From NCBI RefSeq assembly GCF_003991905.1, contig NZ_RSCL01000026.1:1-64000 (forward strand): DNA of 64,000 nt, read 5' to 3'. The notes under the pieces were generated by a model. The model did not search any database and was not told the origin of the DNA. It was given only the letters and a program-made list of their open reading frames with translations. The stretch is from Dulcicalothrix desertica PCC 7102 (GTDB lineage Bacteria; Cyanobacteriota; Cyanobacteriia; Cyanobacteriales; Nostocaceae). A program made the position numbers and the translations under genes. This document shows, in pieces, positions 28,086 through 38,943 of the stretch. The first letter of the stretch is position 1. The number at the start of each line of letters is the position of its first letter.

Positions 28086-29144
28086 TTAAGGGTAGAAGCC
28101 TAGTTTGGGTAGTCCTAGGGTTTCATCCCAGCCCATCATGAGGTTCATGCATTGAACTGCTTGTCCTGCTTGCCCTTTAATTAAGTTGTCGATGACGGAC
28201 ATTACAATAATTCGTCCGGTGCGGGTGTCAACTTCTATACCTATGTAACAAAGGTTACTGCCACATGCCCATTTTGTTTGGGGGTATGTGTCAGCGTCAC
28301 AAATTTTAATCCACGGGGAGTTACGGTAGAACGCGCGGTAAATGGTGATTAAGTCGTCACGTACTAATCCTGGGTCACGAAGGTTTGCGTAGACGGTGGA
28401 GAGGATACCGCGCACCATTGGTACTAAGTGCGGTGTAAATTGGACTGTTACTTCGTGTCCTGCCAGTTCGCTACAAATTTGCTCAATTTCTGGGGTGTGA
28501 CGGTGTTTTGCTACGGCGTATGCTGCTATTGAGTTATCTGCTTCTGCTAGTAACATGTTAACCTTGGCTTCGCGTCCTCCACCTGATGTGCCTGATTTTG
28601 CGTCTATAATGGCTGTTTCAGGTACTATTAGTCCTTGTTTGAGTAATGGTGAAAGGGCCAGTAAGCTCGCTGTTGGATAGCAACCCGGACATCCTACTAG
28701 TTGTGCTTCTGCTATGCGTTCGCGGTATAGTTCTGGTAAGCCATATACGGCTTTTGATGCTGTTTCGTTGTCGCTTCGTTCTTTTCCGTACCACGCTGAG
28801 TATGTTGATAAATTAGTAAATCTATAGTCGGCGCTTAAGTCTAATACTTTACATCCTTTTGCCAAGAGTATAGGCGCCATTTGGCAAGCTAAACCATTGG
28901 GAACTGAAAGAAAGACTACTTCACAACGTTCTGCAATAACTTCTGGGTCTACCTTCTCAACTGTCAAGTTAATTGCGTGTGCTAAGTGCGGGTAAATATC
29001 CGCAAATTTTTTACCAGTAGTGCTATCACCCCCCATGTACACTACCTCTACATCTGGGTGGTCTATTAACAATCGCACTAGCTGAACTCCGCCATAACCG
29101 GACGCGCCAACTATCCCAACTCTTACGCGTCTATAATTACCCAT
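28086..29144 (-). CDS. argC: N-acetyl-gamma-glutamyl-phosphate reductase
   Basis: 352 residues from the ATG at 29144 ([20 protein letters not shown]); an upstream ATG at 29189 adds 15 residues not usual in the family. The N-terminal GASGYGG is the NADP-binding loop. GCPGCYPT near residue 152 holds the catalytic cysteine, and [10 protein letters not shown] follows. The enzyme makes N-acetyl-glutamate semialdehyde in arginine synthesis. Long type, as in other cyanobacteria. Divergent from ribBA. Confidence 0.96.
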   Translation of the reverse strand: MGNYRRVRVGIVGASGYGGVQLVRLLIDHPDVEVVYMGGDSTTGKKFADIYPHLAHAINLTVEKVDPEVIAERCEVVFLSVPNGLACQMAPILLAKGCKVLDLSADYRFTNLSTYSAWYGKERSDNETASKAVYGLPELYRERIAEAQLVGCPGCYPTASLLALSPLLKQGLIVPETAIIDAKSGTSGGGREAKVNMLLAEADNSIAAYAVAKHRHTPEIEQICSELAGHEVTVQFTPHLVPMVRGILSTVYANLRDPGLVRDDLITIYRAFYRNSPWIKICDADTYPQTKWACGSNLCYIGIEVDTRTGRIIVMSVIDNLIKGQAGQAVQCMNLMMGWDETLGLPKLGFYP

Positions 29145-29315
29145 AATATCAAAATCCTTATCTGTTTTTGTAATTTGCTGTTTAGTCAAAAACTTACTCT
29201 AGTATTAAAACGCAAACAGTGCGAATCGAGAACGAGAACCGCGAATAATTTGCTCGTGAGTTAACATCATAAGCTACAATGATATTTACGATTGGTCGCC
29301 GGATAATTAACATTT

Positions 29316-31001
29316 GTGTCGCAGCATCAAGAAGAACTAGCTACTGAATTTAGATTTGACCCGATTAATGCCGCCCTAGCTGACTTAAAAGCTGGTCGTT
29401 CTATCGTGGTGGTTGATGACGAGAACCGCGAAAACGAGGGTGATTTAATTTGCGCTGCTCAATTTGCTACACCTGACACCATTAATTTTATGGCTGTCGA
29501 AGCGCGCGGTTTGATTTGTTTGGCAATGATGGGTGAGCGTCTCGATGAACTCGATTTGCCTTTGATGGTACGAAATATTACAGATACTAATCAAACTGCA
29601 TTCACAGTCAGTATTGATGCAGGACCAAATTTAGGTGTTAGTACTGGTATTTCCGCCGAAGACCGTGCCAGAACTATTCAAGTAGCTTTAAACCCCGCAA
29701 CTAAACCAGAAGACTTACGGCGCCCTGGTCATATTTTCCCATTACGGGCAAAAGAAGGTGGAGTTCTCAAGCGTGCGGGTCACACCGAAGCAGCAGTAGA
29801 CTTAGCACGGTTAGCTGGTTTATATCCTGCTGGTGTAATTTGTGAAATCCAAAACCGTAACGGTTCGATGGCACGATTACCTGAATTAATCGAATACGCC
29901 AAGCAGCATAACCTGAAAATTATTAGTATTGCCGATTTAATTAGTTACCGTTTACAGCACGACCGTTTAATTGTTCGCGAAACTGTCACCAAACTACCTT
30001 CAAGTTTTGGTCAGTTTAATATTTACGGCTACCGCTATATTCTTAACAATACAGAACACGTTGCCATTGTTAAAGGCGACCCTAGCACTTTTGTTGATGA
30101 ACCAGTAATGGTACGAATGCACTCAGAATGTCTCACCGGTGATGCACTAGGTTCATTACGTTGTGACTGTAGAATGCAACTTGAAGCCGCACTCAAGATG
30201 ATTGAAAATGCGGGTAAAGGTGTTGTTGTATACCTACGCCAAGAAGGTCGAGGTATTGGGTTAATTAATAAACTCAAAGCTTACTCATTGCAGGATATGG
30301 GCTTAGATACAGTCGAAGCTAACAAGCGTTTGGGTTTCCCTGCTGACCTGCGTGACTATGGAATGGGCGCCCAAATTCTCATGGATTTAGGTTTACACCA
30401 GATACGTTTAATTACCAACAATCCCCGTAAAATTGCTGGTTTGAAAGGTTATGATTTAGAAATTGTAGACAGAGTACCGTTGTTAATCGAAGCAAACGAC
30501 TATAACTCTTATTACTTAAGCACAAAAGCCGAGAAACTCGGGCACATGCTGCTGCAAACCTATTTATTAACAGTAGCAATACATTGGAAAGACGACCCAC
30601 AATGTGTCACCGATAGATATGAAAGATTAGAGAAACTAAGATATTTAGCAAAAACCCACGACTTATTATTACAAGAAGACGCGCGTCCATTAGCGATAGC
30701 ACTGTTCGATAAACCATCGTTAGCAGTACACCTCGGTTTTGACCAACCTGGCATGGCAGCAGCAGACTGGTACTCTCAAACAGGTCATCCTTATATACAA
30801 GCTGTGAGCCAAATATTAGATAACTTAATAGATTTACCTTACATCGAAAAGCTAGAATTTCTAGTTTCCCCTGGTGTTGACCCACTCAGCAACCTACAAG
30901 TACAACTAGACCGTGAAGTTTTTGATGTTGGAACTACGGCGCCTTCTTCAGTTTGTCACGACCACTTACAAACACAGAAAATTTATAGCTTTGCAAAGTA
31001 G
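29316..31001 (+). CDS. ribBA: Bifunctional DHBP synthase / GTP cyclohydrolase II
   Basis: 561 residues from a GTG start at 29316. The RibB half (residues 15-215) has [13 protein letters not shown] and [17 protein letters not shown]. The RibA half (about 220-420) has the zinc site [15 protein letters not shown] and the catalytic [11 protein letters not shown]-terminal extension of about 140 residues, ending in KIYSFAK, is common in cyanobacterial RibBA and of unknown role. The two activities start riboflavin synthesis from ribulose 5-phosphate and GTP. No FMN riboswitch was seen upstream. Confidence 0.95.
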   Translation: MSQHQEELATEFRFDPINAALADLKAGRSIVVVDDENRENEGDLICAAQFATPDTINFMAVEARGLICLAMMGERLDELDLPLMVRNITDTNQTAFTVSIDAGPNLGVSTGISAEDRARTIQVALNPATKPEDLRRPGHIFPLRAKEGGVLKRAGHTEAAVDLARLAGLYPAGVICEIQNRNGSMARLPELIEYAKQHNLKIISIADLISYRLQHDRLIVRETVTKLPSSFGQFNIYGYRYILNNTEHVAIVKGDPSTFVDEPVMVRMHSECLTGDALGSLRCDCRMQLEAALKMIENAGKGVVVYLRQEGRGIGLINKLKAYSLQDMGLDTVEANKRLGFPADLRDYGMGAQILMDLGLHQIRLITNNPRKIAGLKGYDLEIVDRVPLLIEANDYNSYYLSTKAEKLGHMLLQTYLLTVAIHWKDDPQCVTDRYERLEKLRYLAKTHDLLLQEDARPLAIALFDKPSLAVHLGFDQPGMAAADWYSQTGHPYIQAVSQILDNLIDLPYIEKLEFLVSPGVDPLSNLQVQLDREVFDVGTTAPSSVCHDHLQTQKIYSFAK

Positions 31002-31004
31002 AAA

Positions 31005-31036
31005 GTGCTGAGTGCTTAGTACTGAGTGCTGAGTGC
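31005..31036. repeat. GTGCTGA heptamer array
   Basis: About four imperfect copies of the heptamer GTGCTGA directly after ribBA. Similar arrays lie at 12179, 38657 and 54946. Confidence 0.7.
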
Positions 31037-31058
31037 AAATTGTCAAGTTTTGGGTATT

Positions 31059-31676
31059 TTATCGTTGCAAAGCTGAGTCAAAAATCTGTTGCGCGGTAAG
31101 GTTAATGTCAGGAAATAGAGGAGAAATGATTAAGTCATTGCCTCGGTACATTTTCTTTCTGTATTCTCCATCGATTAGTTCGCATACAAAAATAGTAGGT
31201 TGTTTGGGGTCGCCTATAAATTCCCGACTCCCCAACGCAGCATAATCTACAATCCAGTACTCAGGGATGCCAATAATTTCATAATCAGCAAACTTTTTAT
31301 GGTAATCGTCCCGCCAATTAGTACTTACAACCTCAATCACAAATGGTATAGAAGCACCATCCATGACAGTTGATTCTTTTTTCCATAAGGGTTCATTTAC
31401 CAGATTGTCACGGTTTATTAACAAAACATCAGGAGAGTAACCTGATGCACTTTCGGGTGGTTTAACCAACGCAGTTTTGGGGATCATATACGGAAGATTC
31501 ATCTTGTATAGCTCGACACTAACTCTACAAGTTAAAAAGCCTGTTACATCCTCATGCTCGCCGACTGGCTGCGACATCTCTACAATTACTCCATCATGTA
31601 ATTCGTAACGCCCACCTTCAGGGCGCCATGCGGTAAATTCTTCAAAGGTTACTAGTAATGGTGGAGCTTGGGTCAT
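31059..31676 (-). CDS. Uma2 family endonuclease-like protein (DUF820)
   Basis: 205 residues of the Uma2 family, a PD-(D/E)XK group strongly expanded in cyanobacteria. The conserved parts are RYELHDGVIVEMS near residue 23, SPDVLLINR with the active-site D near 79, PFVIEVVS with the E near 110, and KFADYEIIGIPEYWIVD near 124-140. The residues expected for metal-dependent cleavage are present, but no Uma2 protein has a well-established role. Alone on the minus strand, convergent with ribBA. Confidence 0.85.
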   Translation of the reverse strand: MTQAPPLLVTFEEFTAWRPEGGRYELHDGVIVEMSQPVGEHEDVTGFLTCRVSVELYKMNLPYMIPKTALVKPPESASGYSPDVLLINRDNLVNEPLWKKESTVMDGASIPFVIEVVSTNWRDDYHKKFADYEIIGIPEYWIVDYAALGSREFIGDPKQPTIFVCELIDGEYRKKMYRGNDLIISPLFPDINLTAQQIFDSALQR

Positions 31677-31785
31677 AATTTATTCAGCCTTTTAGTCGTT
31701 TTTACTTTGTTTTGAGCGTTTTTTTACTTTCAAGCTTTTGAATGTAACGGTTCAAGAAGGCGCCTCTAAATATACGCTTATTTTC

Positions 31786-33630
31786 CTATTCGAGCATTTC
31801 CAGGTTTCTTACGGCGCCTTGATCCGCACTAGTTGCCAGCAATGCATAAGCTTTGAGTGCTGCTGTCACCCGACGCTGCCTCTTTTGTTCAGGCTTCCAG
31901 GCATCTTTGCCTTTTGCTTCCATTGCAGCACGACGGTTGGATAATTCCTCTGTTGATATATCTACATTAATGCTGCGATTGGGGATGTCGATTAAAATTA
32001 AGTCGCCGTCGCGAACTAGAGCAATGTTACCACCCGCTGCGGCTTCTGGAGATGCATGACCTATTGAGAGTCCCGAAGTACCACCTGAGAAGCGACCATC
32101 AGTCAATAATGCACAAACTTTGCCCAGACCCTTAGATTTAATGTAACTTGTTGGATACAGCATTTCTTGCATACCAGGCCCACCACGCGGACCTTCATAG
32201 CGAATAATTACCACGTCGCCCGGTTCCACTTCGTCGCTGAGAATTCCTTTGACTGCGGCATCCTGGCTTTCATAAATACGCGCTTTACCTTTAAATACGT
32301 GAATGCTTTCGTCAACGCCTGCCGTCTTAACAATGCAACCGCGTTCGGCGAGGTTGCCGTATAGCACTGCAAGTCCACCCTCAGTGCTGAAGGCGTTTTT
32401 AATACTGCGGATACAGCCGTTTTCTCTATCTAGATCGAGTGATGCCCAACGAGTTGATTGGCTGAAAGCTTGCTGAGTTGGAATACCCGCAGGGCCAGCC
32501 TTGAAGAAAGTATGAACGGTTTCTGAGTTAGTACGCATGATGTCCCAGTGGTCGAGCGCTTCTTTCAACGTCTTACTGTGAACTGTTGGTACGTCGGTGT
32601 GGAGAAGTTCAGCACGGTCTAGCTCGCCAAGAATGCTGTAAATGCCGCCAGCACGGTGGACATCCTCAACATGATACTTAGGTGTGTTAGGCGCCACCTT
32701 ACAGAGTTGCGGTACTTTACGTGAAAGGCGGTCTATGTCGGTTAGGGTAAAATTTACATTGGCTTCATGTGCGGCAGCAAGCAAGTGCAAAATGGTGTTG
32801 GTGGAGCCTCCCATCGCAATGTCCAGCGTCATGGCATTTACAAACGCTTTAAAACTGGCTATAGAGCGTGGCAGTATCGATTCATCGTCCTGCTCGTAGT
32901 AGCGACGGGTAATGTTGACAATAGTGCGCGCGGCGTTGAGGAACAAATCCTTACGGTCGAAATGGGTGGCGAGTACGGTGCCGTTGCCTGGTAAAGAGAG
33001 ACCGATAGCCTCGGTTAAACAGTTCATAGAGTTTGCTGTAAACATGCCAGAGCAAGAGCCACACGTTGGGCACGCGGAACGCTCATATTCTTCGGCAACC
33101 TCGTCGCTGATACTGTTGTCCGCAGCAACCACCATAGCGTCTACCAAGTCCAGTTTGTGTTCTGAGAGCTTAGTTTTGCCTGCTTCCATCGGACCACCCG
33201 AAACAAAGACTGTAGGAATGTTAAGACGCAGGGCTGCCATTAACATACCAGGAGTGATTTTGTCACAGTTGGAAATGCACACCAAGGCATCGGCACAATG
33301 GGCGTTGACCATGTACTCAACCGAGTCGGCAATTATCTCGCGCGAGGGTAAACTGTAAAGCATCCCGTCATGCCCCATAGCAATGCCATCGTCCACTGCA
33401 ATGGTGTTAAATTCCTTGGCAACAGCACCTGATGCTTCAATTTCACGGCACACCAATTGACCTAAATCTTTTAGGTGAACGTGTCCGGGTACAAATTGGG
33501 TAAAGGAGTTAGCGACCGCAATGATTGGCTTCTCGAAATCTTCTGTATGCATTCCGGTGGCACGCCAAAGCGCGCGGGCGCCTGCCATATTGCGTCCCTG
33601 AGTGGAGGTTTTGGATCGATAGGTCGGCAT
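31786..33630 (-). CDS. ilvD: Dihydroxy-acid dehydratase, enterobacterial type
   Basis: 614 residues closely resembling E. coli IlvD along the whole length ([68 protein letters not shown]). Cluster-binding cysteines are kept ([15 protein letters not shown]). It dehydrates 2,3-dihydroxy-3-methylvalerate and -isovalerate in isoleucine, leucine and valine synthesis. Cyanobacteria normally carry a shorter, different IlvD of about 560 residues. The local GC is about 50 %, clearly above its neighbours. I infer acquisition from a proteobacterium. Whether a native ilvD exists elsewhere cannot be told. Confidence 0.95.
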   Translation of the reverse strand: MPTYRSKTSTQGRNMAGARALWRATGMHTEDFEKPIIAVANSFTQFVPGHVHLKDLGQLVCREIEASGAVAKEFNTIAVDDGIAMGHDGMLYSLPSREIIADSVEYMVNAHCADALVCISNCDKITPGMLMAALRLNIPTVFVSGGPMEAGKTKLSEHKLDLVDAMVVAADNSISDEVAEEYERSACPTCGSCSGMFTANSMNCLTEAIGLSLPGNGTVLATHFDRKDLFLNAARTIVNITRRYYEQDDESILPRSIASFKAFVNAMTLDIAMGGSTNTILHLLAAAHEANVNFTLTDIDRLSRKVPQLCKVAPNTPKYHVEDVHRAGGIYSILGELDRAELLHTDVPTVHSKTLKEALDHWDIMRTNSETVHTFFKAGPAGIPTQQAFSQSTRWASLDLDRENGCIRSIKNAFSTEGGLAVLYGNLAERGCIVKTAGVDESIHVFKGKARIYESQDAAVKGILSDEVEPGDVVIIRYEGPRGGPGMQEMLYPTSYIKSKGLGKVCALLTDGRFSGGTSGLSIGHASPEAAAGGNIALVRDGDLILIDIPNRSINVDISTEELSNRRAAMEAKGKDAWKPEQKRQRRVTAALKAYALLATSADQGAVRNLEMLE

Positions 33631-33764
33631 GACACATCTAAAAATTGTTAATAGTTCAAGTTTAGTAGAAGATGTTAGTTAATAAGTCATATTGTGTATT
33701 AATTGGTCATTGGCTGGTATAATTCTTTGCTAAAAATATTTTAAATGCTTTGTTCTTCAGCATG

Positions 33765-33879
33765 ACATTAGATGCTACCCTGCGGGAAAACTGCGTTAAC
33801 GTGCCTCAGCATGACATGAGGTGAAGCTTTTACCCGTTTATTGTATACATCCGTTGTATCTGTTGTATCTGTTGCCATT
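33765..33879. repeat. Dispersed repeat shared with 58027-58075, plus ATCCGTTGT array
   Basis: The segment GATGCTACCCTGCGGGAAAA, then CTGCGTTAACG and CCTCAGCATGACAT (about 33770-33822), recurs with one or two changes inside the MITE-like element at 57900-58112. It is followed by a degenerate nonamer array at 33847-33879. Confidence 0.75.
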
Positions 33880-35149
33880 AGCCAACCCAAAGGTCTTGTG
33901 CAAAACGTATGCTGAAAATAAATAATAGTATTGTGAAAAAGCTTATACTCATGTAGCCCCAACGGGGATGACGCGCGAGAAAAATTCCATATGCGATTAT
34001 TGTAGGGACAATACCGTAAACAAGACGCGAAAGTGAAATAGTTCCACCTGATAATAACAGCATTGCCATTCCCAATAAACCATAAAATAACGTTACAGGG
34101 GTTAATTCATTGCGGTAGTGCCAAAGTAAGAAAGTGCTTACAATAAATACTGAAGTATTTATTACGGGGTCTCCTGCTAGTAACCATAAAGCCAAGAATA
34201 ATACGCCAAAACCATAATCTACTTTTGCTGCACTTAATTTATTTCGATGGCGCCACAGCAAATAACCACATCCTACTATAATTAAAAATATCAAAGGATG
34301 GGTAATGTCTTTGATACCACCGTGTTTATAATTCCGTATCCCCACGGTGATTTGCATTAGCATTTTCCACCATGTCTGCCAGTCAAAACCTGGGTTTGGG
34401 CGCCAAGCTTTTTGAGCATGAATAAATGCAAGCGCGTCTCCATGCTGTACTGCACAATAAATACTGAAACTAACTACTCCTATACTTGTTAAAAGTCCTG
34501 CTATGTAAGCTTTGGGTAATTTATTTTGTTTCCATGCTGCTAACAAAAACCCAGGTATTAATGCTAACCCTGTGGGACGTGTTGCTGTTGCTAAGGCGCC
34601 GAATATTGCTGTTTGAGTATATTTATTTTGGTCAAATGCTCGCAATGCTGCTGTACTAAGTAATAAATATAATGCCTCTGTATATATTGTTGCCGTAAAT
34701 ATTGATAATGGAAATAACGCAGCAAGTGCAACTGTCCAACGTGCAACTCTTTCACCTTGATATTGATATAGCCAAAGATACAATACGTATAAAAATAGCA
34801 AAAATGCTAAATTACTAATTAATATACCCGCAACTTCAAAAGGTAAGCCGATACTCATCAACGCGCGCGCTGTCAACGAATAAAGAGGAAAAAATACTAC
34901 ATTACCTTTACCATTAATGTATTCGTATCCTGAAGTCGCAATGTTATAGTAATGTATACTATCCCAACCTGAAAAGACCCCTAACCCAAATGTTGCGGCA
35001 ATTCCATTACGGGGTGCTGGTAGTAATGGCGCCACTAGCAGCATTGCTACTAATATCAATGTACGACTTGCAAACCAGATTGTCGCGGGAAACATTAGCC
35101 CGTTTGTGGCTTGGGTGACTTTGGTAGATAAAGATTTAACATTAATCAT
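33878..35149 (-). CDS. PIG-V-like mannosyltransferase, multi-pass membrane protein
   Basis: 423 residues with about ten membrane spans. A periplasmic loop after the first span (FSGWDSIHYYNIATSGY) has the W-D-xx-H/Y motif of GT-C glycosyltransferases, and the block VVFFPLYSLTARAL follows, as in PIG-V and related dolichyl- or polyprenyl-phosphate-mannose dependent enzymes. The conserved AALFPLSIFTATIYTEALYL and ATRPTGLALIP blocks are also present. It probably adds a sugar to a lipid or cell-surface glycan at the outer face of the plasma membrane. The donor is not determined. Confidence 0.75.
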   Translation of the reverse strand: MINVKSLSTKVTQATNGLMFPATIWFASRTLILVAMLLVAPLLPAPRNGIAATFGLGVFSGWDSIHYYNIATSGYEYINGKGNVVFFPLYSLTARALMSIGLPFEVAGILISNLAFLLFLYVLYLWLYQYQGERVARWTVALAALFPLSIFTATIYTEALYLLLSTAALRAFDQNKYTQTAIFGALATATRPTGLALIPGFLLAAWKQNKLPKAYIAGLLTSIGVVSFSIYCAVQHGDALAFIHAQKAWRPNPGFDWQTWWKMLMQITVGIRNYKHGGIKDITHPLIFLIIVGCGYLLWRHRNKLSAAKVDYGFGVLFLALWLLAGDPVINTSVFIVSTFLLWHYRNELTPVTLFYGLLGMAMLLLSGGTISLSRLVYGIVPTIIAYGIFLARHPRWGYMSISFFTILLFIFSIRFAQDLWVG

Positions 35150-35220
35150 GAGTATAAACTTATAGCATGATGTACATCATATCTTCTTAGAAACTTCCAA
35201 ATAAAAAATACTCAAAATTT

Positions 35221-35288
35221 TCTTGTGGGGTGGGCATCCCTGCTCGCCCTGAATATTGAAACGGGCAAGGATGCCCATTCCACAAGAT
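35221..35288. repeat. Inverted pair of GGGCAAGGATGCCCAT-type repeats
   Basis: CTTGTGGGGTGGGCATCCCT at the left and GGGCAAGGATGCCCATTCCA with CAAG at the right are inverted copies of the dispersed repeat at 17013 and 22911. They form a long stem between the mannosyltransferase start and the dnaG stop codon, both on the minus strand. Confidence 0.7.
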
Positions 35289-35325
35289 GGATAATTTAAT
35301 TTTTGCAATTTCCTTGGCAAAATAG

Positions 35326-37257
35326 CTACAAATCTAGTATCGAGAACAGCCGCTGTTTATCCAACCCTTTGAGCCTAATACTCTCTTCAGAAAACGCTTG
35401 ATAATAATAGTCATGCCGTTCGCGGTCAACTTCTGGGTCAATTTCTTGCCAAAGTTGTTTGTAATGTTGTATACGCTTCTCACACATGGCTATTTCCATG
35501 CAGGCAATTGCTGCTTTAATTACTTGCTGTGCCCGTAATATTTCTGATTTAGTTTGTGGTGTTAAATGAAACAGGTGTGTAACTGGCGCCGTTTCTTCTG
35601 GATTTTCTAGACATGCATCTTGTAATTTTGATATTACGGCAGAATTATATTCGTCTGATGTTTCTTCTAACACTTTTAGAATTTTTTGCCACAGGAACCG
35701 ATGGTGCGAGTGGCTAAATTGCAAGTCGCGTTTATCTATAATGTCTACTATGTTTTGTCGTTGCCCTGGACAATGTAGAAATATTTGTAGCACCAACCCT
35801 TCTGCTTTTTCTAGTAAGCTTTTTTCTATCCTGGGTTTTGATTTTTCTGTTTCTTTATTATTTGGTGTACTCGCACGATTTATGATGCTTTTATTAGGCG
35901 CCGAATTTGCGCTCTTATTTATTTGTGTTAGTAAGTTTTCTATTCGCAAAGGTACTAACTGCACGTTTCCTAAACTCAGAATTTCTGCACAGTATGTTAC
36001 GTAATAAGACCGTGTGTCTGGATTAACTATATTTTTAAGTAATTTTACGATTTGTTGCGATGCTTGTTGGTAGTCTACTGCTTGTTTAAGGTCTTTGTCT
36101 TTGATGGTTTGCTCAATTTGCCAGTTCAACCATAGCGGCGCCTGAGCTAATAATTGCTGGTACTCTTGGCTTGAATGGGTATGTAAATATTCATCTGCAT
36201 CTTTACCGTCAGGAATATTTAGAATTTTAAGCTGCACTTCTCCTCTGTATGCTAAGTCAGCTATTTCTCCTATGGCACGTTCTGCTGCATTCGTACCTGC
36301 TTTATCTGCATCGAAGTTGAGAACTAGTTGTTTTGACTCAGTGTATCGTAGTGCTAATTTAACTTGTTCGATACTTAATGCAGTTCCTAGCGATGCTACA
36401 GCATTATTTATTCCAGCAGCATGAAGCGCTATGGCATCAAAATATCCTTCTACTACCACAACAGAGTTAAATTGTGATATGCCATTTTTAGCGGCATCGA
36501 GTGCAAATAAGTTTTTGCCTTTACTAAATAACTCGGTTTCTGGGGAATTTAAATACTTTGGTTGCTCGTCTCCCATTGTTCTACCACCAAAGGCTATCAC
36601 ACGCCCCATTACATCGCGAATCGGAATTATTATCCTGTCGCGAAATACATCGTAATACCCGCTTCCTTCTTTACGACGTTTAATTAAACCTGCTTTTTCC
36701 ACTAACTGTACAGGATAATGCTTGTCTTCGACTAAATATCTATATAAAGTCTCCCAACCCTGTGGTGCATACCCCAAACCAAACTGCTGGATTATTTCTG
36801 GACTTAATTTTCGCTTATTCTGTAAATAATCTAAGGCGCCACCACCTGAATTTTTGAGCGCATGTTGGTAAAATTGCGCGCTCAGTGCTAAAACTTGATG
36901 TAACTGCTCACGTAGCGATATTTGACGCTCTAATTCTTGTCTTTGTTCGGGTGCAAGCGTTTTTACTGAAATTTGGTAGCGACGCGCTAAGTCTAATACT
37001 ACCTCCGAAAATGAGCGCTTCTGCAAGTCCATCACGAACTTGATTGAATTCCCTGCTGCCTGACAACCAAAGCAATAGTACATTTGCTTAGTTGGAACAA
37101 CTGTAAAGCTAGGACTTTTCTCATCGTGGAAAGGACATAACCCTACATAATCTTTGCCACGCTTACGTAAAACAACATATTCTGAGACGACATCATATAT
37201 ATCAGCTCGTTGTTTGACTTCTTCTACTGTATCGGGGTGTAAGCGAGGGATTTGCAT
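35326..37257 (-). CDS. dnaG: DNA primase
   Basis: 643 residues. The N-terminal CHC2 zinc site is CPFHDEKSPSF with YYCFGC (residues 41-65). The TOPRIM core follows (VVVVEGYFDAIALHAAGI, then LNFDADKAG). The C-terminal 150 residues form the DnaB helicase-binding helical domain. It makes RNA primers for replication. The length is normal for cyanobacteria. Divergent from the tftA-like gene, with 63 bases between the starts. Confidence 0.97.
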   Translation of the reverse strand: MQIPRLHPDTVEEVKQRADIYDVVSEYVVLRKRGKDYVGLCPFHDEKSPSFTVVPTKQMYYCFGCQAAGNSIKFVMDLQKRSFSEVVLDLARRYQISVKTLAPEQRQELERQISLREQLHQVLALSAQFYQHALKNSGGGALDYLQNKRKLSPEIIQQFGLGYAPQGWETLYRYLVEDKHYPVQLVEKAGLIKRRKEGSGYYDVFRDRIIIPIRDVMGRVIAFGGRTMGDEQPKYLNSPETELFSKGKNLFALDAAKNGISQFNSVVVVEGYFDAIALHAAGINNAVASLGTALSIEQVKLALRYTESKQLVLNFDADKAGTNAAERAIGEIADLAYRGEVQLKILNIPDGKDADEYLHTHSSQEYQQLLAQAPLWLNWQIEQTIKDKDLKQAVDYQQASQQIVKLLKNIVNPDTRSYYVTYCAEILSLGNVQLVPLRIENLLTQINKSANSAPNKSIINRASTPNNKETEKSKPRIEKSLLEKAEGLVLQIFLHCPGQRQNIVDIIDKRDLQFSHSHHRFLWQKILKVLEETSDEYNSAVISKLQDACLENPEETAPVTHLFHLTPQTKSEILRAQQVIKAAIACMEIAMCEKRIQHYKQLWQEIDPEVDRERHDYYYQAFSEESIRLKGLDKQRLFSILDL

Positions 37258-37320
37258 AGGATTGAATGATATAACTTAATTCGCCTGCAATAATGATTTT
37301 AGCAAAGGAAATACTGAGAA

Positions 37321-38658
37321 ATGGGACGTATATTTATTTCAGCAGCACACGGAGGTAGAGAAAACGGAAGAATTGACCCAGGTACTATTGCTGGGGGTAC
37401 TACAGAAGCTCGCGAAATGATTTTGCTACGAGATTTAATAGTTACTGAGTTACGCGGTCGAAATTGGCAAGTTCTCTCAGTTCCTGATGACTTAAGCGCA
37501 CGGGGTACTATTAATTGGATTAATGCCCGTGCAAATTCACGCGATGTTGCGCTCGAAATTCAAACTGATGCGGCGCCTAATCCTTCGGTACGTGGTGCTA
37601 CTGTGTTTTTCATAGGCAATAATGCAGAACGTAAAACTAATGCTGATTTGTTATTGTTAGCTTTAATTCAACGTGTTTCCCAATTACCTAATCGTGGTAC
37701 TAGACCTGATACAAGTATTAGTACAGGTGGTTTAGCTTTTTGCCGTCAAACATCTATTGCTGCGCTGGTTATGGCAGTAGGGTTTTTAACTAGTCCCGAA
37801 GATAGGAGACTGTTGCAAACTCGGCGCCGTGATTTTGCAGTGGGAATTGCAGAGGGTTTAATATCCTGGAGTCGTGTCATTGACCCAAGTGGAACACCTA
37901 GCGAACCAGAATATCCTTCTATCAATATTAATATTAATAGCAAAAATTATCCCAATAGAGGAATTTTAGTTAGCGGTAGCGCTTATATGCCTACTGACTT
38001 AGCCGACGAATTACAAGTTGATTTATCTAAAGGTTCTCTCGGTCGAGTTACTTACCAAGGAGCTACTTATGTTAAAGCTGTTGACTTGCGTACTTTAGGT
38101 GTGTCGGTTGGTTGGGATAGCGCAACTCGCACACTTAACTTAAAATCGGCATCTTCAAACCAAGAAATTAATGAAATTATGGGTTCGGGTAGAGCATCAG
38201 AAGTTCAACTACACATCTTCCTACGTAGCAAAAATGAATCTGGTTCCGTACAGTTTCCCGATATCCCTTCACTTTATATCGAAGAAGCTCGAATTGAAGG
38301 TGTAAATCATGACATTGCTTTTTGCCAAATGTGTTTAGAGACTGATTTTTTGCGCTTTAGTGGTAATATAAAACCTCAGCAAAATAACTTTGCTGGTCTC
38401 GGTACTGTTGAAGGTGGTTCGGAAACTGCTACATTTGAAAGCGCACGTATTGGTGTTAGGGCACATATTCAACATCTTAAAGCTTACGCCAGTTCTGACC
38501 CGTTATCACAAGAAGTTGTTGACCCCAGATTCCGATTTGTAACACGCGGTGTGGCACCTATTGTTGAACAATTATCTGGTCGCTGGTCTGCTGATAGAAA
38601 TTATGGCGCCAAAATTCTCGCTATCGTTCGCCAATTATATCAATCCGCAGGATTATAG
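37321..38658 (+). CDS. tftA: N-acetylmuramoyl-L-alanine amidase-like, TftA-type
   Basis: 445 residues. The N-terminal 180 residues have the Amidase_3 layout: FISAAHGG with a zinc-binding His near residue 10, EARE with a Glu near 32, and EIQTDAAPN where the third ligand sits. The middle (about 215-275) looks like a copper amine oxidase N-terminal-type domain (VSGSAYMPTDLADELQVDLS). The C-terminal 150 residues resemble a glucosaminidase-type domain (AIARxQM-like FCQMCLETDFLRFSG; YGAKILAIVRQLYQSAGL). This architecture matches the protein described as TftA, needed for tapered hormogonium ends in Nostoc punctiforme, as I recall it. No signal peptide is obvious. Confidence 0.65.
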   Translation: MGRIFISAAHGGRENGRIDPGTIAGGTTEAREMILLRDLIVTELRGRNWQVLSVPDDLSARGTINWINARANSRDVALEIQTDAAPNPSVRGATVFFIGNNAERKTNADLLLLALIQRVSQLPNRGTRPDTSISTGGLAFCRQTSIAALVMAVGFLTSPEDRRLLQTRRRDFAVGIAEGLISWSRVIDPSGTPSEPEYPSINININSKNYPNRGILVSGSAYMPTDLADELQVDLSKGSLGRVTYQGATYVKAVDLRTLGVSVGWDSATRTLNLKSASSNQEINEIMGSGRASEVQLHIFLRSKNESGSVQFPDIPSLYIEEARIEGVNHDIAFCQMCLETDFLRFSGNIKPQQNNFAGLGTVEGGSETATFESARIGVRAHIQHLKAYASSDPLSQEVVDPRFRFVTRGVAPIVEQLSGRWSADRNYGAKILAIVRQLYQSAGL

Positions 38659-38690
38659 TGCTGAGTAGAAAGTGCTGAGTGCTGAGTATA
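38657..38690. repeat. GTGCTGA heptamer array
   Basis: About three copies of GTGCTGA interrupted by AGAAA, directly after the tftA-like stop codon. The remaining 250 bases up to sbcC show no other structure that I can support. Confidence 0.65.
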
Positions 38691-38943
38691 ATAGTGAAAA
38701 GCCTTTCCTTAATAATTCCTTAATAATTGTTTTTATTTTTTCAGAGCAAAACTTTTTTGCAGACAAAGAATAGTTGAGTGGCTATTTACAAACGTTAAAT
38801 CTCTCAAAAACTGTAAACATTTGTAAAGATGCAGTCGAGAAGACTAGAAAGATGCATTATAGATAGTTACACTAACGTTTAGGTGTATGTTTGTTCTTAT
38901 TCCTTGAAACCACAAAAAGTAAGATGCTACGGATTGCTAATCG

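Noticed and set aside
33768-33962. Minus-strand frame between ilvD and the mannosyltransferase gene
   Set aside because: It is made of dispersed repeat and nonamer array and overlaps the 3' end of the membrane protein gene.
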